Assembly (NCBI RefSeq): GCF_016458825.1
Contig: NZ_CP066744.1
Coordinates: 1,423,868 to 1,487,867, forward strand
Length of the DNA: 64,000 nt
Origin: Miniphocaeibacter halophilus
Lineage (GTDB): Bacteria > Bacillota > Clostridia > Tissierellales > Peptoniphilaceae
Direction of reading: 5' to 3'
The stretch's first letter is position 1. Each line of letters opens with the position of its first letter. Below are positions 1 to 9,190 of the stretch, piece by piece. Below the pieces are notes generated by a model. The model ran no database searches, was not told the origin of the DNA, and worked only from the letters and a program-made list of their open reading frames with translations. The translations under genes were made by a program, and so were the position numbers.

Positions 1-1374
<1,374 letters not shown>

Positions 1375-1633
1375 AGGAATATTTATTACTATTTTTTGAA
1401 GCCGTAACCCAGTTTGTGAAGCAAATTGAAGTACGACTCATGCAAAGCATTCCCAAGAACGTAAGTGATTGGAAGAATGCGACTGCTAATACCTAACAGA
1501 AATCTATGATTTCGTAGTAGGTCAGATGCAGCGAAGTCCAAAACTTGTTTTGGTAAACGGAGCCTGCTAATGACCTAATAGAAGTCTATAGACAGTTAGG
1601 AGAAACAATGTTACAATAGAAAAAGTTAATATA
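1375..1633 (+). other. 23S-5S spacer with processing stems and a direct repeat
   Basis: This 259-base spacer holds no gene. It contains a stem GCATTCCCAA (1447-1456) against TTGG..GAATGC (ending 1480), probably part of rRNA processing. Two imperfect direct repeats start with CTGCTAAT at 1483 and 1564, about 26 bases each. Function of the repeat is unknown; pre-23S/5S RNase III-type processing sites are the simplest reading. Confidence 0.5.
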
Positions 1634-1746
1634 GGGTGAAGATAGCGGAAGGGATACACCTGTACCCATCTCGAACACAGAAGTTAAGCCTTTTAGCGCC
1701 GATGGTACTATGATGGAAACGTCATGGGAGAGTAGGTATTTGCCCA
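1634..1746 (+). rRNA. 5S ribosomal RNA
   Basis: The core reads CACCTGTACCCATCTCGAAC then ACAGAAGTTAAGC and GCGCCGATGGTA, which are standard 5S motifs. The ends GGGTGA and TTGCCC pair to close helix I, giving about 113 bases. End positions are good to a base or two. Confidence 0.93.
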
Positions 1747-1753
1747 ACAATAT

Positions 1754-1828
1754 TCCTAGGTAGCTCAATGGTGGAGCACCCGGCTGTTAACCGGTAGGTT
1801 GTGGGTTCGAGTCCCACCCTGGGAGCCA
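1754..1828 (+). tRNA. tRNA-Asn (GTT)
   Basis: Complete cloverleaf: acceptor TCCTAGG/CCTGGGA pairs fully, anticodon GTT sits in the loop CTGTTAAC, the T-loop is TTCGAGT and CCA is encoded. First of eleven tRNAs behind the rRNA genes. Confidence 0.96.
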
Positions 1829-1833
1829 AATAA

Positions 1834-1923
1834 GCCGGAGTGGCGGAACTGGCAGACGCACAGGACTTAAAATCCTGCGATCCTTAACAGATCGTATCGG
1901 TTCGATTCCGATCTCCGGCACCA
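1834..1923 (+). tRNA. tRNA-Leu (TAA)
   Basis: A 90-base class II tRNA with a long variable arm (GATCCTTAACAGATC), acceptor GCCGGAG/CTCCGGC, anticodon TAA and encoded CCA. Confidence 0.96.
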
Positions 1924-1991
1924 TGTTATCTAAAAGAAAAGAAGTATTTGGCAAAAAGCAACAATTATAACTATTATATTAGTTATTATAT

Positions 1992-2068
<77 letters not shown>

Positions 2069-2089
2069 ATTTAATATTTATACTTATGT

Positions 2090-2166
2090 GGCGGAGTAGC
2101 TCAGTTGGCTAGAGCATGCGGTTCATACCCGCAGTGTCGGCGGTTCAAGTCCGTCCTCCGCTACCA
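2090..2166 (+). tRNA. tRNA-Met (CAT), elongator
   Basis: Cloverleaf with acceptor GGCGGAG/CTCCGCT (G-T at the end pair), anticodon CAT in GGTTCATACCC, and encoded CCA. It lacks the initiator features. A lysidine-modified tRNA-Ile cannot be fully excluded by sequence alone, but the body looks like elongator Met. Confidence 0.88.
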
Positions 2167-2170
2167 CTAA

Positions 2171-2245
2171 GGCCCTATGGTCAAGCGGTTAAGACATCGC
2201 CCTTTCACGGCGGTATCCCGGGTTCGAATCCCGGTAGGGTCACCA
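2171..2245 (+). tRNA. tRNA-Glu (TTC)
   Basis: Acceptor GGCCCTA/TAGGGTC, anticodon TTC in CCCTTTCACGG, encoded CCA. Confidence 0.96.
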
Positions 2246-2250
2246 TATAT

Positions 2251-2326
2251 GGGCGGTTAGCTCAGCTGGGAGAGCATCTGCCTTACAAGCAGGGGGTCAC
2301 AGGTTCGAGCCCTGTACCGCCCACCA
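2251..2326 (+). tRNA. tRNA-Val (TAC)
   Basis: Acceptor GGGCGGT/ACCGCCC, anticodon TAC in CCTTACAAG, encoded CCA. Confidence 0.96.
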
Positions 2327-2331
2327 TATAT

Positions 2332-2408
2332 GGCCTGGTAGTTCAGTTGGTTAGAATGCCAGCCTGTCACGCTGGAGGTCGTCGGTTCGAGCCCGATCCA
2401 GGTCGCCA
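2332..2408 (+). tRNA. tRNA-Asp (GTC)
   Basis: Acceptor GGCCTGG/CCAGGTC, anticodon GTC in CCTGTCACG, discriminator G, encoded CCA. Confidence 0.96.
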
Positions 2409-2411
2409 TTT

Positions 2412-2487
<76 letters not shown>

Positions 2488-2498
2488 TTTTTTTATTT

Positions 2499-2584
2499 GG
2501 AGGAGTTCCCGAGTTGGCCAAAGGGGACGGACTGTAAATCCGTTAGCTACGCTTTCAGTGGTTCGAATCCACTCTCCTCCACCA
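2499..2584 (+). tRNA. tRNA-Tyr (GTA)
   Basis: Class II tRNA of 86 bases with a variable arm, acceptor GGAGGAG/CTCCTCC, anticodon GTA in ACTGTAAATC, encoded CCA. Confidence 0.96.
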
Positions 2585-2616
2585 ATTTTTATTAGAAATT
2601 AAAAATAGAATTATAT

Positions 2617-2691
2617 GCGGAAGTGGCTCAGTGGTAGAGCATCGCCTTGCCAAGGCGAGGGTCGCGAGTTCGAATCTCGTCTTCCGCTCCA
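2617..2691 (+). tRNA. tRNA-Gly (GCC)
   Basis: Acceptor GCGGAAG/CTTCCGC, anticodon GCC in CTTGCCAAG, encoded CCA. Confidence 0.96.
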
Positions 2692-2696
2692 ACAAT

Positions 2697-2723
2697 AAAA
2701 CACAGAGTATAGTTCTGTGTTTT
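2697..2723 (+). terminator. hairpin between tRNA-Gly and tRNA-Arg
   Basis: A perfect 10-bp stem AAAACACAGA/TCTGTGTTTT with a 7-base loop and a short T tract. It may be a weak terminator or a processing stem inside the tRNA operon, since tRNA-Arg follows directly. Confidence 0.55.
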
Positions 2724-2731
2724 ACTTATAT

Positions 2732-2808
2732 GTACCATTAGCTCAGCTGGATAGAGCGTCTGGCTACGGACCAGAAGGTCAGGGGTTCGAATCCTCTATG
2801 GTACGCCA
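2732..2808 (+). tRNA. tRNA-Arg (ACG)
   Basis: Acceptor GTACCAT/ATGGTAC, anticodon ACG in GCTACGGAC, encoded CCA. Last tRNA of the run. Confidence 0.96.
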
Positions 2809-2812
2809 ATAA

Positions 2813-2864
2813 AAAACACCTTAAAGTATTGATTTAGTTAACTTTATAAGGTGTTTTCTTTTTT
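2813..2864 (+). terminator. terminator of the rRNA-tRNA operon
   Basis: Stem AAAACACCTTA (2813-2823) pairs with TAAGGTGTTTT (2847-2857), followed by TCTTTTTT. The insertion sequence begins at the base after this T tract. Confidence 0.8.
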
Positions 2865-2916
2865 GGTTCTTTGTCAAATGGTGTTGGTATACAATAAAAT
2901 AACAAACTACTTTTAT

Positions 2917-2942
2917 ATCAGGCAGCTATATAGCTGCCTGAT
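2917..2942 (-). terminator. perfect palindrome at the transposase 3' end
   Basis: ATCAGGCAGCTA and TAGCTGCCTGAT form a 12-bp stem with a 2-base centre. It overlaps the transposase stop codon (2926-2928). The tract downstream on the minus strand is not strongly T-rich, so it may stabilise the mRNA rather than terminate. Confidence 0.5.
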
Positions 2943-4227
2943 AATTCTTTATTGGCTTCATTAAATTTTTAATTATAAAAACTCTATTTCTAAAATTATA
3001 AAATGACCTATATCCAAAAACTATTCTTTTTATACTTTTAATAAGATTATTAGTACCTTCCAAGGGTCCATTTGTAATGTTCGTACTTAAAGTGTTTTTC
3101 ACATATTCAAAATATTTTAACAAGGTGTTTATAGCTACTTCCATTTGTTCACTTACTGTATCCTTAAATAAAGTTAAATGTTCCCTTAATCTTTTAGAAT
3201 TTTCACATCTAATATCAGATAAAAGAATTTGATAAACCTCATATGTTTTCTTTAAATTATCATCAACGGCTATAGTTTCATTTACTACATCAGATGTGCT
3301 TTTCCACTTATTAAAATGTGTCCATTTACTAAAGTGGATTATATCAAGTTTAGAAGAATCCTTTTGAATTAGCTTCCAATATCTTTTTAGTCTTTTATAT
3401 TCAATAGAGGAAGTACTAAAGTTTTTCATTATTTCAATCCTTGTTTTTAACAAAGCCCTGCCAATAAGATTTACAATATGAAACTTATCTAAAACTATTT
3501 GAGCATTAGGAAAAACATCCTTAATTAATGACATATAAGGTTTATATATATCTATACAAATATATTTCACATTTGCTCTTGCTTTATAGGTAAACTTTCT
3601 AAAATATTTAGTTAAATAAGGGAGAGTACGATTTTCAACAATATCTATAATATTAAAATTCTTCCTATCACCATTACAAAAGATAAAGCTCATACTGCCC
3701 TTAGCATCTTTAGTGGATTTGAATTCATCAAAACACAAAGTTTCAGGCAGATATGACTTGTTAACTCTAAAAGCCTTATAATTAGCCTCTAAAGAACGAC
3801 TAACAGTATTAGAAGATACGTAATTTAACCTAGCAATATCCTTTTGACTTATTTTCATAGTTAGATTTTCAGTTATATGTAATTTTACCCTATTTGAAAT
3901 AAAACAATTTTTCTCTACAATATTGGTTTTTGCTGTAAAAGTATGAGAACATTCTTTACAAAAAAATCTTTGTTTTCTTAATTTTAAAATAGTAGGATCT
4001 CCATTTAGTGGAAGAAGTTTAATATTTGATATTTTATTTCCGTGCTTAATAATTGCATTCTTGTCCATATTTCCACAAATTGGACAAACATTAGGAGTAT
4101 AAGAAAGTTTAGCGTCTATAACTTTATATGTTACATTGTTCTTTCTCATGTTATTGCTGAATTTAATAAATTTAATATTCTTATCTTTTATTCCTAAGAA
4201 ATCTAAGATATAATTACTTGTAGACAT
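2926..4227 (-). CDS. ISL3-family transposase
   Basis: This 433-residue protein catalyses cut-and-paste movement of the surrounding element. An N-terminal zinc-binding region has CPICG near residue 43 and CKEC near residue 91, followed by a helix-turn-helix-like stretch (ISQKDIARLNYVSSNTVSRS). DDE-type catalytic positions are likely the D in CFDEF near residue 167, the D in CIDIYKPYM, and the E in GPLEGTNNLIKSIKR near residue 390. Length is normal for ISL3. A good ribosome site (GGAGGT) precedes the ATG. Nothing looks broken, so it may be active. The gene opposes the ribose operon, so transcription from it runs towards the tRNA genes. Confidence 0.93.
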   Translation of the reverse strand: MSTSNYILDFLGIKDKNIKFIKFSNNMRKNNVTYKVIDAKLSYTPNVCPICGNMDKNAIIKHGNKISNIKLLPLNGDPTILKLRKQRFFCKECSHTFTAKTNIVEKNCFISNRVKLHITENLTMKISQKDIARLNYVSSNTVSRSLEANYKAFRVNKSYLPETLCFDEFKSTKDAKGSMSFIFCNGDRKNFNIIDIVENRTLPYLTKYFRKFTYKARANVKYICIDIYKPYMSLIKDVFPNAQIVLDKFHIVNLIGRALLKTRIEIMKNFSTSSIEYKRLKRYWKLIQKDSSKLDIIHFSKWTHFNKWKSTSDVVNETIAVDDNLKKTYEVYQILLSDIRCENSKRLREHLTLFKDTVSEQMEVAINTLLKYFEYVKNTLSTNITNGPLEGTNNLIKSIKRIVFGYRSFYNFRNRVFIIKNLMKPIKNYQAAI

Positions 4228-4305
4228 AATGACCTCCGATTGGTATTTTGTAGTGAATTTATTGTATCGGAAAAATGGTTGTTATGTCTCTTTTTTTATA
4301 AAAAA

Positions 4306-4347
4306 ATGGTGCTGGAGAAGATTTTCATTTTTCTTCACCAACACCAT
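4306..4347. repeat. imperfect inverted repeat inside the right end of the IS
   Basis: ATGGTGCTGGAGAAG (4306-4320) pairs with CTTCACCAACACCAT (4333-4347) at 13 of 15 positions. The second arm is also the core of the terminal inverted repeat. The hairpin lies upstream of the transposase start and could damp read-through transcription into the element, or be a subterminal transposase site. Confidence 0.6.
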
Positions 4348-4386
4348 AAATTATAGAACCGTTCTATTTAGAAAAAGTTTTTTATG

Positions 4387-4435
4387 TTGACAAAGGAATT
4401 TTAATACAGTAATATAGAATCAAGAAACGGGTTTC
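4387..4435 (+). promoter_or_regulatory. ribose operon promoter and RbsR-type operator
   Basis: TTGACA (4387-4392), a 17-base spacer and TAATAT (4410-4415) form a near-consensus sigma-70 promoter. Just downstream, at the expected transcription start, lies the palindrome GAAACGGGTTTC (4424-4435), a typical LacI-family operator format. Its place suggests autorepression by the first gene of the operon, relieved by ribose. Confidence 0.8.
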
Positions 4436-4451
4436 AAAAGGAATGAAATAA

Positions 4452-5444
4452 ATGATAAGTATAAGAGAAGTTGCAAAATTAGCAGGTGTTTCTCCATCAA
4501 CGGTATCAAGAGTAATTAATAATACGGCAAATGTTGATGAAGAAAAGAAAAAAAGGGTTTTAAAGGTAATTGAAGAAACCGATTTCAAACCAAATCAAGT
4601 AGCAAGGTCTTTATTTAAAAAGTCTTCAAGTATTATAGGTTTAATTTTACCAAATACAAATAATCCATTTTTTACGGAAATAATAAAATATATTGAAGAT
4701 GAGGCCTACAAACAAAATTATAAGATACTTATTTCCTATTCAGATAATAATCCAAAAAAAGAGAAGGAAAATCTGGATATGCTCATTAGTATGAATGCAG
4801 ATGGAATAATTTTATTAACAAGTAATGAAAATATTAAAAATGAAATAAAAAATATATCTATTCCTGTTGTAATAATTGATAGGAGTTTAAATGATGATAA
4901 CGATTTAACTCAAATAGTTTGCGATCATTATAAAGGAGCGAAACTTGCTACTAAACATCTAGTAGAGTGTGGATGTAAGAACATTGTAAATATGAAAGGA
5001 CCTATGGAATTTTCAAGTGCAAGACTTAGGTACAAGGGATATGTAGATATTTGCCAAGAGATGAATTTGGATATAAAGACCATTGACTGTGACTATGATT
5101 ATGAGTCAGGTATTAAATCTACAAAAGAACTTTTGGAAAAATACCCTGAAGTTGACGGAATAGTTGCTTCAAATGATATTGTTGCAATTGCAGCTTATAA
5201 GGTATTGGATAACAAAGGCATAGATGTACCAGAGGAAATAATGATTATAGGGTTTGATAATATAAGCTTTGCAAGTGTTTTTACTCCGGAAATAACAACT
5301 ATAGAACAGCCTATGGAAAAAATGGGAAGAAAGGCTGTAAATAGTATAGTTGATTTTAAAAAGAATAACTCAACAGGAGAAAGTCATATTTTTGATGTGA
5401 AATTAATTCAAAGACAAACAACTTTTTTGAAGGAGGATATATGA
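4452..5444 (+). CDS. rbsR: LacI-family ribose operon repressor
   Basis: A 330-residue LacI/GalR-type repressor. The N-terminal helix-turn-helix (REVAKLAGVSPSTVSRVINN, residues 5-24) and hinge (NQVARSL) bind DNA. The rest is a periplasmic-binding-protein-like effector domain with the family motif VDGIVASNDIVAIAA. It heads the ribose operon behind a promoter with a matching palindrome, so ribose or ribose phosphate as effector and autoregulation are likely. The stop TGA overlaps the start of rbsK (ATGA), implying coupled translation. The rbsR name rests on family plus context; the exact effector is inferred. Confidence 0.9.
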   Translation: MISIREVAKLAGVSPSTVSRVINNTANVDEEKKKRVLKVIEETDFKPNQVARSLFKKSSSIIGLILPNTNNPFFTEIIKYIEDEAYKQNYKILISYSDNNPKKEKENLDMLISMNADGIILLTSNENIKNEIKNISIPVVIIDRSLNDDNDLTQIVCDHYKGAKLATKHLVECGCKNIVNMKGPMEFSSARLRYKGYVDICQEMNLDIKTIDCDYDYESGIKSTKELLEKYPEVDGIVASNDIVAIAAYKVLDNKGIDVPEEIMIIGFDNISFASVFTPEITTIEQPMEKMGRKAVNSIVDFKKNNSTGESHIFDVKLIQRQTTFLKEDI

Positions 5445-6328
5445 AAATTTCAGTAGTAGGAAGTATAAATATTGATATGGATATTGTAGCTGAACGAATT
5501 CCATTAAAGGGAGAAACTGTAAAAGGTAGCGATATTAAGTATATTCCAGGAGGGAAAGGTGCAAATCAAGCAGTTAGTATGGCAAGACTAGGTGCAGATG
5601 TGGATTTCTATGGATGCGTTGGAGATGATACATATGGTGAAATATTATTAAAAAATTTAAAGAATGAAAATATTAATACTAATAATATAGAAATAGTTAA
5701 AAATGAAAATTCAGGAATGGCAATTATTACTATTGCTGAAAATGATAATACAATAGTTGTAATACCTGGAGCTAATAATTATGTTAGTAAAGATTATGTT
5801 GAAAAAAAAGAGTCAGAAATATTAAAAAGTGATTTAGTTGTTTTGCAAAATGAAATACCAATGGAAACTATAAAATATGTTATAGATTTATGTTATAAGA
5901 ATAATATAGATGTTTTGTTAAATCCAGCTCCGGCTTTTAAAGTAGAAAAGGAATTATTAGATAAGGTTACATATTTAACTCCAAATGAACATGAGGCAAA
6001 GTTAATATTTGGAGAAAATGTTTCTATAGATGAGATGTTAAGAATGCACCCAAATAAATTAATTATAACCTTAGGAAGTAAAGGAGCGATTTTTGCAAAT
6101 GAAAAGCTAGAAATAATAAATCTTCCGGCAAGAAAAGCAAAAGTTGTAGACACTACAGGTGCAGGAGATACTTTCAATGGAGCTTTCGCTGTGAGAATTT
6201 CTCAAGGTTATGATATGGAAGAGGCTTTAAGTTTTGCAAATATAGCTGCTAGTTTATCAACAGAAAAATTTGGTGCTCAAACAGGTATGCCTACTTTAAG
6301 TGAAGTCTTGGAAACAAAGGAGAAATAA
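5441..6328 (+). CDS. rbsK: ribokinase
   Basis: Phosphorylates D-ribose to ribose 5-phosphate with ATP, feeding the pentose phosphate pathway. The 295-residue protein shows the PfkB N-terminal signature (GGKGANQAVSMARLGADV, near residues 39-56) and the C-terminal anion-hole/catalytic motif VDTTGAGDTFNGAF near residue 235, with the catalytic Asp in GAGD. Length is normal. It overlaps rbsR by four bases and abuts rbsD directly, as expected in a tightly packed operon. Confidence 0.95.
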   Translation: MKISVVGSINIDMDIVAERIPLKGETVKGSDIKYIPGGKGANQAVSMARLGADVDFYGCVGDDTYGEILLKNLKNENINTNNIEIVKNENSGMAIITIAENDNTIVVIPGANNYVSKDYVEKKESEILKSDLVVLQNEIPMETIKYVIDLCYKNNIDVLLNPAPAFKVEKELLDKVTYLTPNEHEAKLIFGENVSIDEMLRMHPNKLIITLGSKGAIFANEKLEIINLPARKAKVVDTTGAGDTFNGAFAVRISQGYDMEEALSFANIAASLSTEKFGAQTGMPTLSEVLETKEK

Positions 6329-6727
6329 ATGAAGAAAAATGGAATATTAAATAGCGAAATTTCTAAAGTACTTTCAGATTTAGGTCATACGGATATGATC
6401 ACTATTTCAGATTGTGGACTTCCAATACCTGATGGAGTTGAAAAGATAGATATCTCACTAAAGTTTGGAGTACCTAGTTTCATAGAAACTCTAAAAGAAA
6501 TTTTAAAAGATATGAAAGTTGAAAAAATTATATTAGCTAAAGAAATAATAAATGATAATGAGATTATTCTAAAAGAGATTAAGAAATTAATAGATAAAAA
6601 TATTGAAATTGAATTTATTGAGCATGAAAAATTTAAAAAAGTAACAAATAAGAGCAAGGCTATTATAAGGACAGGGGAAAATACACCTTTTGCTAATATA
6701 ATACTTGTTTCAGGATGTATTTTTTAG
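6329..6727 (+). CDS. rbsD: D-ribose pyranase
   Basis: Interconverts pyranose forms of ribose so that the transported sugar reaches ribokinase in a usable form. The 132-residue protein has the family landmarks GHTD (His20 region), ISDCGLPIP and the C-terminal RTGENTPFANIIL. The start ATG follows the rbsK stop without a gap. It is a normal-length family member, cytoplasmic and probably decameric like other RbsD proteins. Confidence 0.94.
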   Translation: MKKNGILNSEISKVLSDLGHTDMITISDCGLPIPDGVEKIDISLKFGVPSFIETLKEILKDMKVEKIILAKEIINDNEIILKEIKKLIDKNIEIEFIEHEKFKKVTNKSKAIIRTGENTPFANIILVSGCIF

Positions 6728-6737
6728 GAGGGAATTT

Positions 6738-8222
6738 ATGCATATTGTAATGAAGGGAATAAATAAATCCTTTGGCGATAATAAAGTATTAAAAAATACT
6801 GAGTTTGAGTTACTAGATGGAGAAGTACATGCTTTAATGGGAGAAAATGGGGCAGGAAAATCAACTTTAATGAAAATACTTACAGGAGTTTATACTAAGG
6901 ATTCCGGCGAGATATATGTTGATGATAAATTAGTAAACTATAAAAATCCTCAAGAGGCTGAAAAAGATGGAATAGTTTTTATTTACCAAGAATTAAATTC
7001 GCTTTTTGATCTCACTGTTATGGATAATTTATTTATAACAAAAGAAATAAAAAAGGGTTTTGGGATTCTAGATAAAAATGCTATGTATATTAAAGCAAAA
7101 GAAGCTTTAGAATCTTTAGGAGTAAATATTAATCCAAAATCAATTATGTCGGATTTGTCTGTAGGACAACAACAAATGGTAGAGATTTGTAAAGCTTTAA
7201 TGGTAGATGCAAAAACGATTATTATGGATGAACCTACAGCAGCATTAACACAATCTGAAACAGCAATTCTTTTTGATGTTATAAAAAATTTAAAATCTAA
7301 GGGTGTATCAATAGTTTATATATCCCACAGAATGGAAGAAATTTTTGAAGTGTGTGATAGAATTACAGTTTTAAGGGACGGGGAATATATTGGTACTTCT
7401 ACCGTTGAAGACACAGACATGAATAGAATTGTCAAGATGATGATAGGTAGAGAATTAGGAGATAGATTTCCAAAAAGACAACATGAACTTGGAGAGGTTA
7501 TTTTAGAAATAAAGGATTTAAATAAAATTGGAGAATTTTCCAACGTTAGCTTTAAATTAAGACAGGGAGAAGTACTAGGTGTTTCGGGACTTATGGGAGC
7601 AGGTAGAACTGAAATAATGTCTTGTATATTTGGAGATAATGAAATAGATGGAGGAGAAATTTATGTAGAAGGAAAGAGAATACATATAAAAAATCCTAAT
7701 AAAGCAATCGAGAATGGTATAGCCTATGTAACGGAAGATAGAAAAGTAGAAGGGCTAATGTTAGAAAAAACCATAGAGGAAAACATTACTATTGCAAATT
7801 TAAAGGATATCTCCAAAAACGCAATTTTATCAAAAAATAAAATTAATAAATTAGCTAAAGACTCAATTGAAAAGTTTAAAATTAAAAGTACAGGTATTAA
7901 CCATATATGTGAAAAACTTAGTGGAGGAAATCAACAAAAAGTTGTTTTATCTAAATGGGTTGCTACAAATCCTAGAATTTTAATTTTAGATGAGCCTACT
8001 AGAGGTGTAGATATTGGGGCTAAACAAGATATATACAATATTATAAATGATCTTGCAAATGATGGTGTTGGAATAATAATGGTTTCTTCCGAATTACCGG
8101 AAATCTTAGGAATGAGTGATAGGGTTATGGTAGTAAGGGAAGGAGAAGTGAAGGGAATACTAGACATAGAAGAAGCGGATCAAGAAAAGATTATGACATT
8201 AGCTACAGGAGGAGTTTTATAA
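6738..8222 (+). CDS. rbsA: ribose ABC transporter, double ATPase subunit
   Basis: Energises ribose import. It has two fused ABC domains. The first has Walker A GENGAGKST, signature LSVGQQQ and Walker B IIMDEPTAAL. The second has a degenerate Walker A (GLMGAGRTE), signature LSGGNQQK and Walker B LILDEPTRGVD. This asymmetry is normal for sugar-type RbsA/MglA ATPases. I start at ATG 6738 because AGGAGG precedes it; an upstream in-frame start would run into rbsD. The stop overlaps the rbsC start (TAATG). Length is 494 residues. Confidence 0.95.
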   Translation: MHIVMKGINKSFGDNKVLKNTEFELLDGEVHALMGENGAGKSTLMKILTGVYTKDSGEIYVDDKLVNYKNPQEAEKDGIVFIYQELNSLFDLTVMDNLFITKEIKKGFGILDKNAMYIKAKEALESLGVNINPKSIMSDLSVGQQQMVEICKALMVDAKTIIMDEPTAALTQSETAILFDVIKNLKSKGVSIVYISHRMEEIFEVCDRITVLRDGEYIGTSTVEDTDMNRIVKMMIGRELGDRFPKRQHELGEVILEIKDLNKIGEFSNVSFKLRQGEVLGVSGLMGAGRTEIMSCIFGDNEIDGGEIYVEGKRIHIKNPNKAIENGIAYVTEDRKVEGLMLEKTIEENITIANLKDISKNAILSKNKINKLAKDSIEKFKIKSTGINHICEKLSGGNQQKVVLSKWVATNPRILILDEPTRGVDIGAKQDIYNIINDLANDGVGIIMVSSELPEILGMSDRVMVVREGEVKGILDIEEADQEKIMTLATGGVL

Positions 8223-9160
8223 TGGAAAAGAAAAAAAACAAGGTACATTTTTTGCAGGACTATGGTTCATTAATTGCACTAATACTGTTGGTTGTTTTAA
8301 TTAGTTTAGTAAGCAAAGAATTTAGAAGTTTTAATAATCTAATATCATTAGTAAGACAATCTACAATAAATGGATTTATAGCATTTGGAATGACCTGTGT
8401 AATATTAACAGGAAGTATAGATTTATCAGTTGGTTCAGTATTAAGTCTTAGTACTGCTATATGTGCAGGGCTAATAGTCGGAGGAGTTCCGGTAGGACTT
8501 GCTTTTATTATTACGCTAATATTAGGAGTTTTACTTGGATTAGTAAGCGGTATATTAGTTACAAAGGGTAGACTACAACCATTTATAGCAACGCTGGTAA
8601 CTATGACAGTATATAGAGGGCTAACATATATATATATGGATGGTAAACCAATTTCTAATTTAGGCGACAGCTTTTTATTGAAATTTATAGGAAGAGGATC
8701 AATTTTTGGAATACCCTTTCCTGTAATATTGTTTTTAGTAATTTTTGTTTTATATTTTTTCATGTTAAATAAAACTACATTTGGAAGAAAAATTTATGCA
8801 ACAGGAAGTAATGAGGATTGTGCAAGATTAGTAGGAGTAAAGACAGATAAAGTAAAAATGGTAGTATATGCTTTATCCGGTTTAATGGCGTCTATAGCCG
8901 GAATAATTCTTTTATCACGACTAGGTTCAGCCCAAACTACATTAGGAGAAGGTTATGAGTTAGATGCAATAGCTTCAGTAGTTCTTGGTGGTACAAGTAT
9001 GAATGGTGGTAGAGGAAGGATTTCTGGTACATTAATAGGTATTTTGATTATAGCTGTTTTAAATAATGGTCTTAATATTCTGGAAGTCTCATCATATTAT
9101 CAAAGTGTTGTAAAAGGATTGGTAATTTTGATAGCAGTACTTTCAGATAGAAAAAGATAA
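8222..9160 (+). CDS. rbsC: ribose ABC transporter permease
   Basis: Membrane channel subunit of the ribose importer, 312 residues with about eight to ten hydrophobic segments. Family motifs include GMTCVILTGSIDLSVGSVLS near residue 58 and the coupling region ATGSNEDCARLVGVKTDKVK, followed by ASVVLGGTSMNGGRG. It partners with RbsA (overlapping start) and RbsB. Confidence 0.95.
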   Translation: MEKKKNKVHFLQDYGSLIALILLVVLISLVSKEFRSFNNLISLVRQSTINGFIAFGMTCVILTGSIDLSVGSVLSLSTAICAGLIVGGVPVGLAFIITLILGVLLGLVSGILVTKGRLQPFIATLVTMTVYRGLTYIYMDGKPISNLGDSFLLKFIGRGSIFGIPFPVILFLVIFVLYFFMLNKTTFGRKIYATGSNEDCARLVGVKTDKVKMVVYALSGLMASIAGIILLSRLGSAQTTLGEGYELDAIASVVLGGTSMNGGRGRISGTLIGILIIAVLNNGLNILEVSSYYQSVVKGLVILIAVLSDRKR

Positions 9161-9190
9161 ACATATTATTTTTATTTAGGAGGAGAAAAG

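Larger units (their letters stand above)
2865..4360 (-). mobile_element. ISL3-family insertion sequence
   Basis: A 1,496-bp element bounded by matching terminal inverted repeats. The left end reads GGTTCT-N7-ATGGTGTTGGT and the right end, reversed, reads the same with identical spacing. The left end GGTTCTTTGTCAAAT resembles known ISL3 termini. It carries one intact transposase gene. ISL3 elements usually leave 8-bp target duplications, but the flanking octamers here (TCTTTTTT and GTTCTATT) do not match, so the insertion may be old or rearranged. It sits between the tRNA operon terminator and the ribose operon promoter. Confidence 0.88.

Noticed and set aside
8260-8763. 167-residue open frame antisense to rbsC
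   Set aside because: No ribosome site or family match; rbsC on the other strand is clearly genuine.
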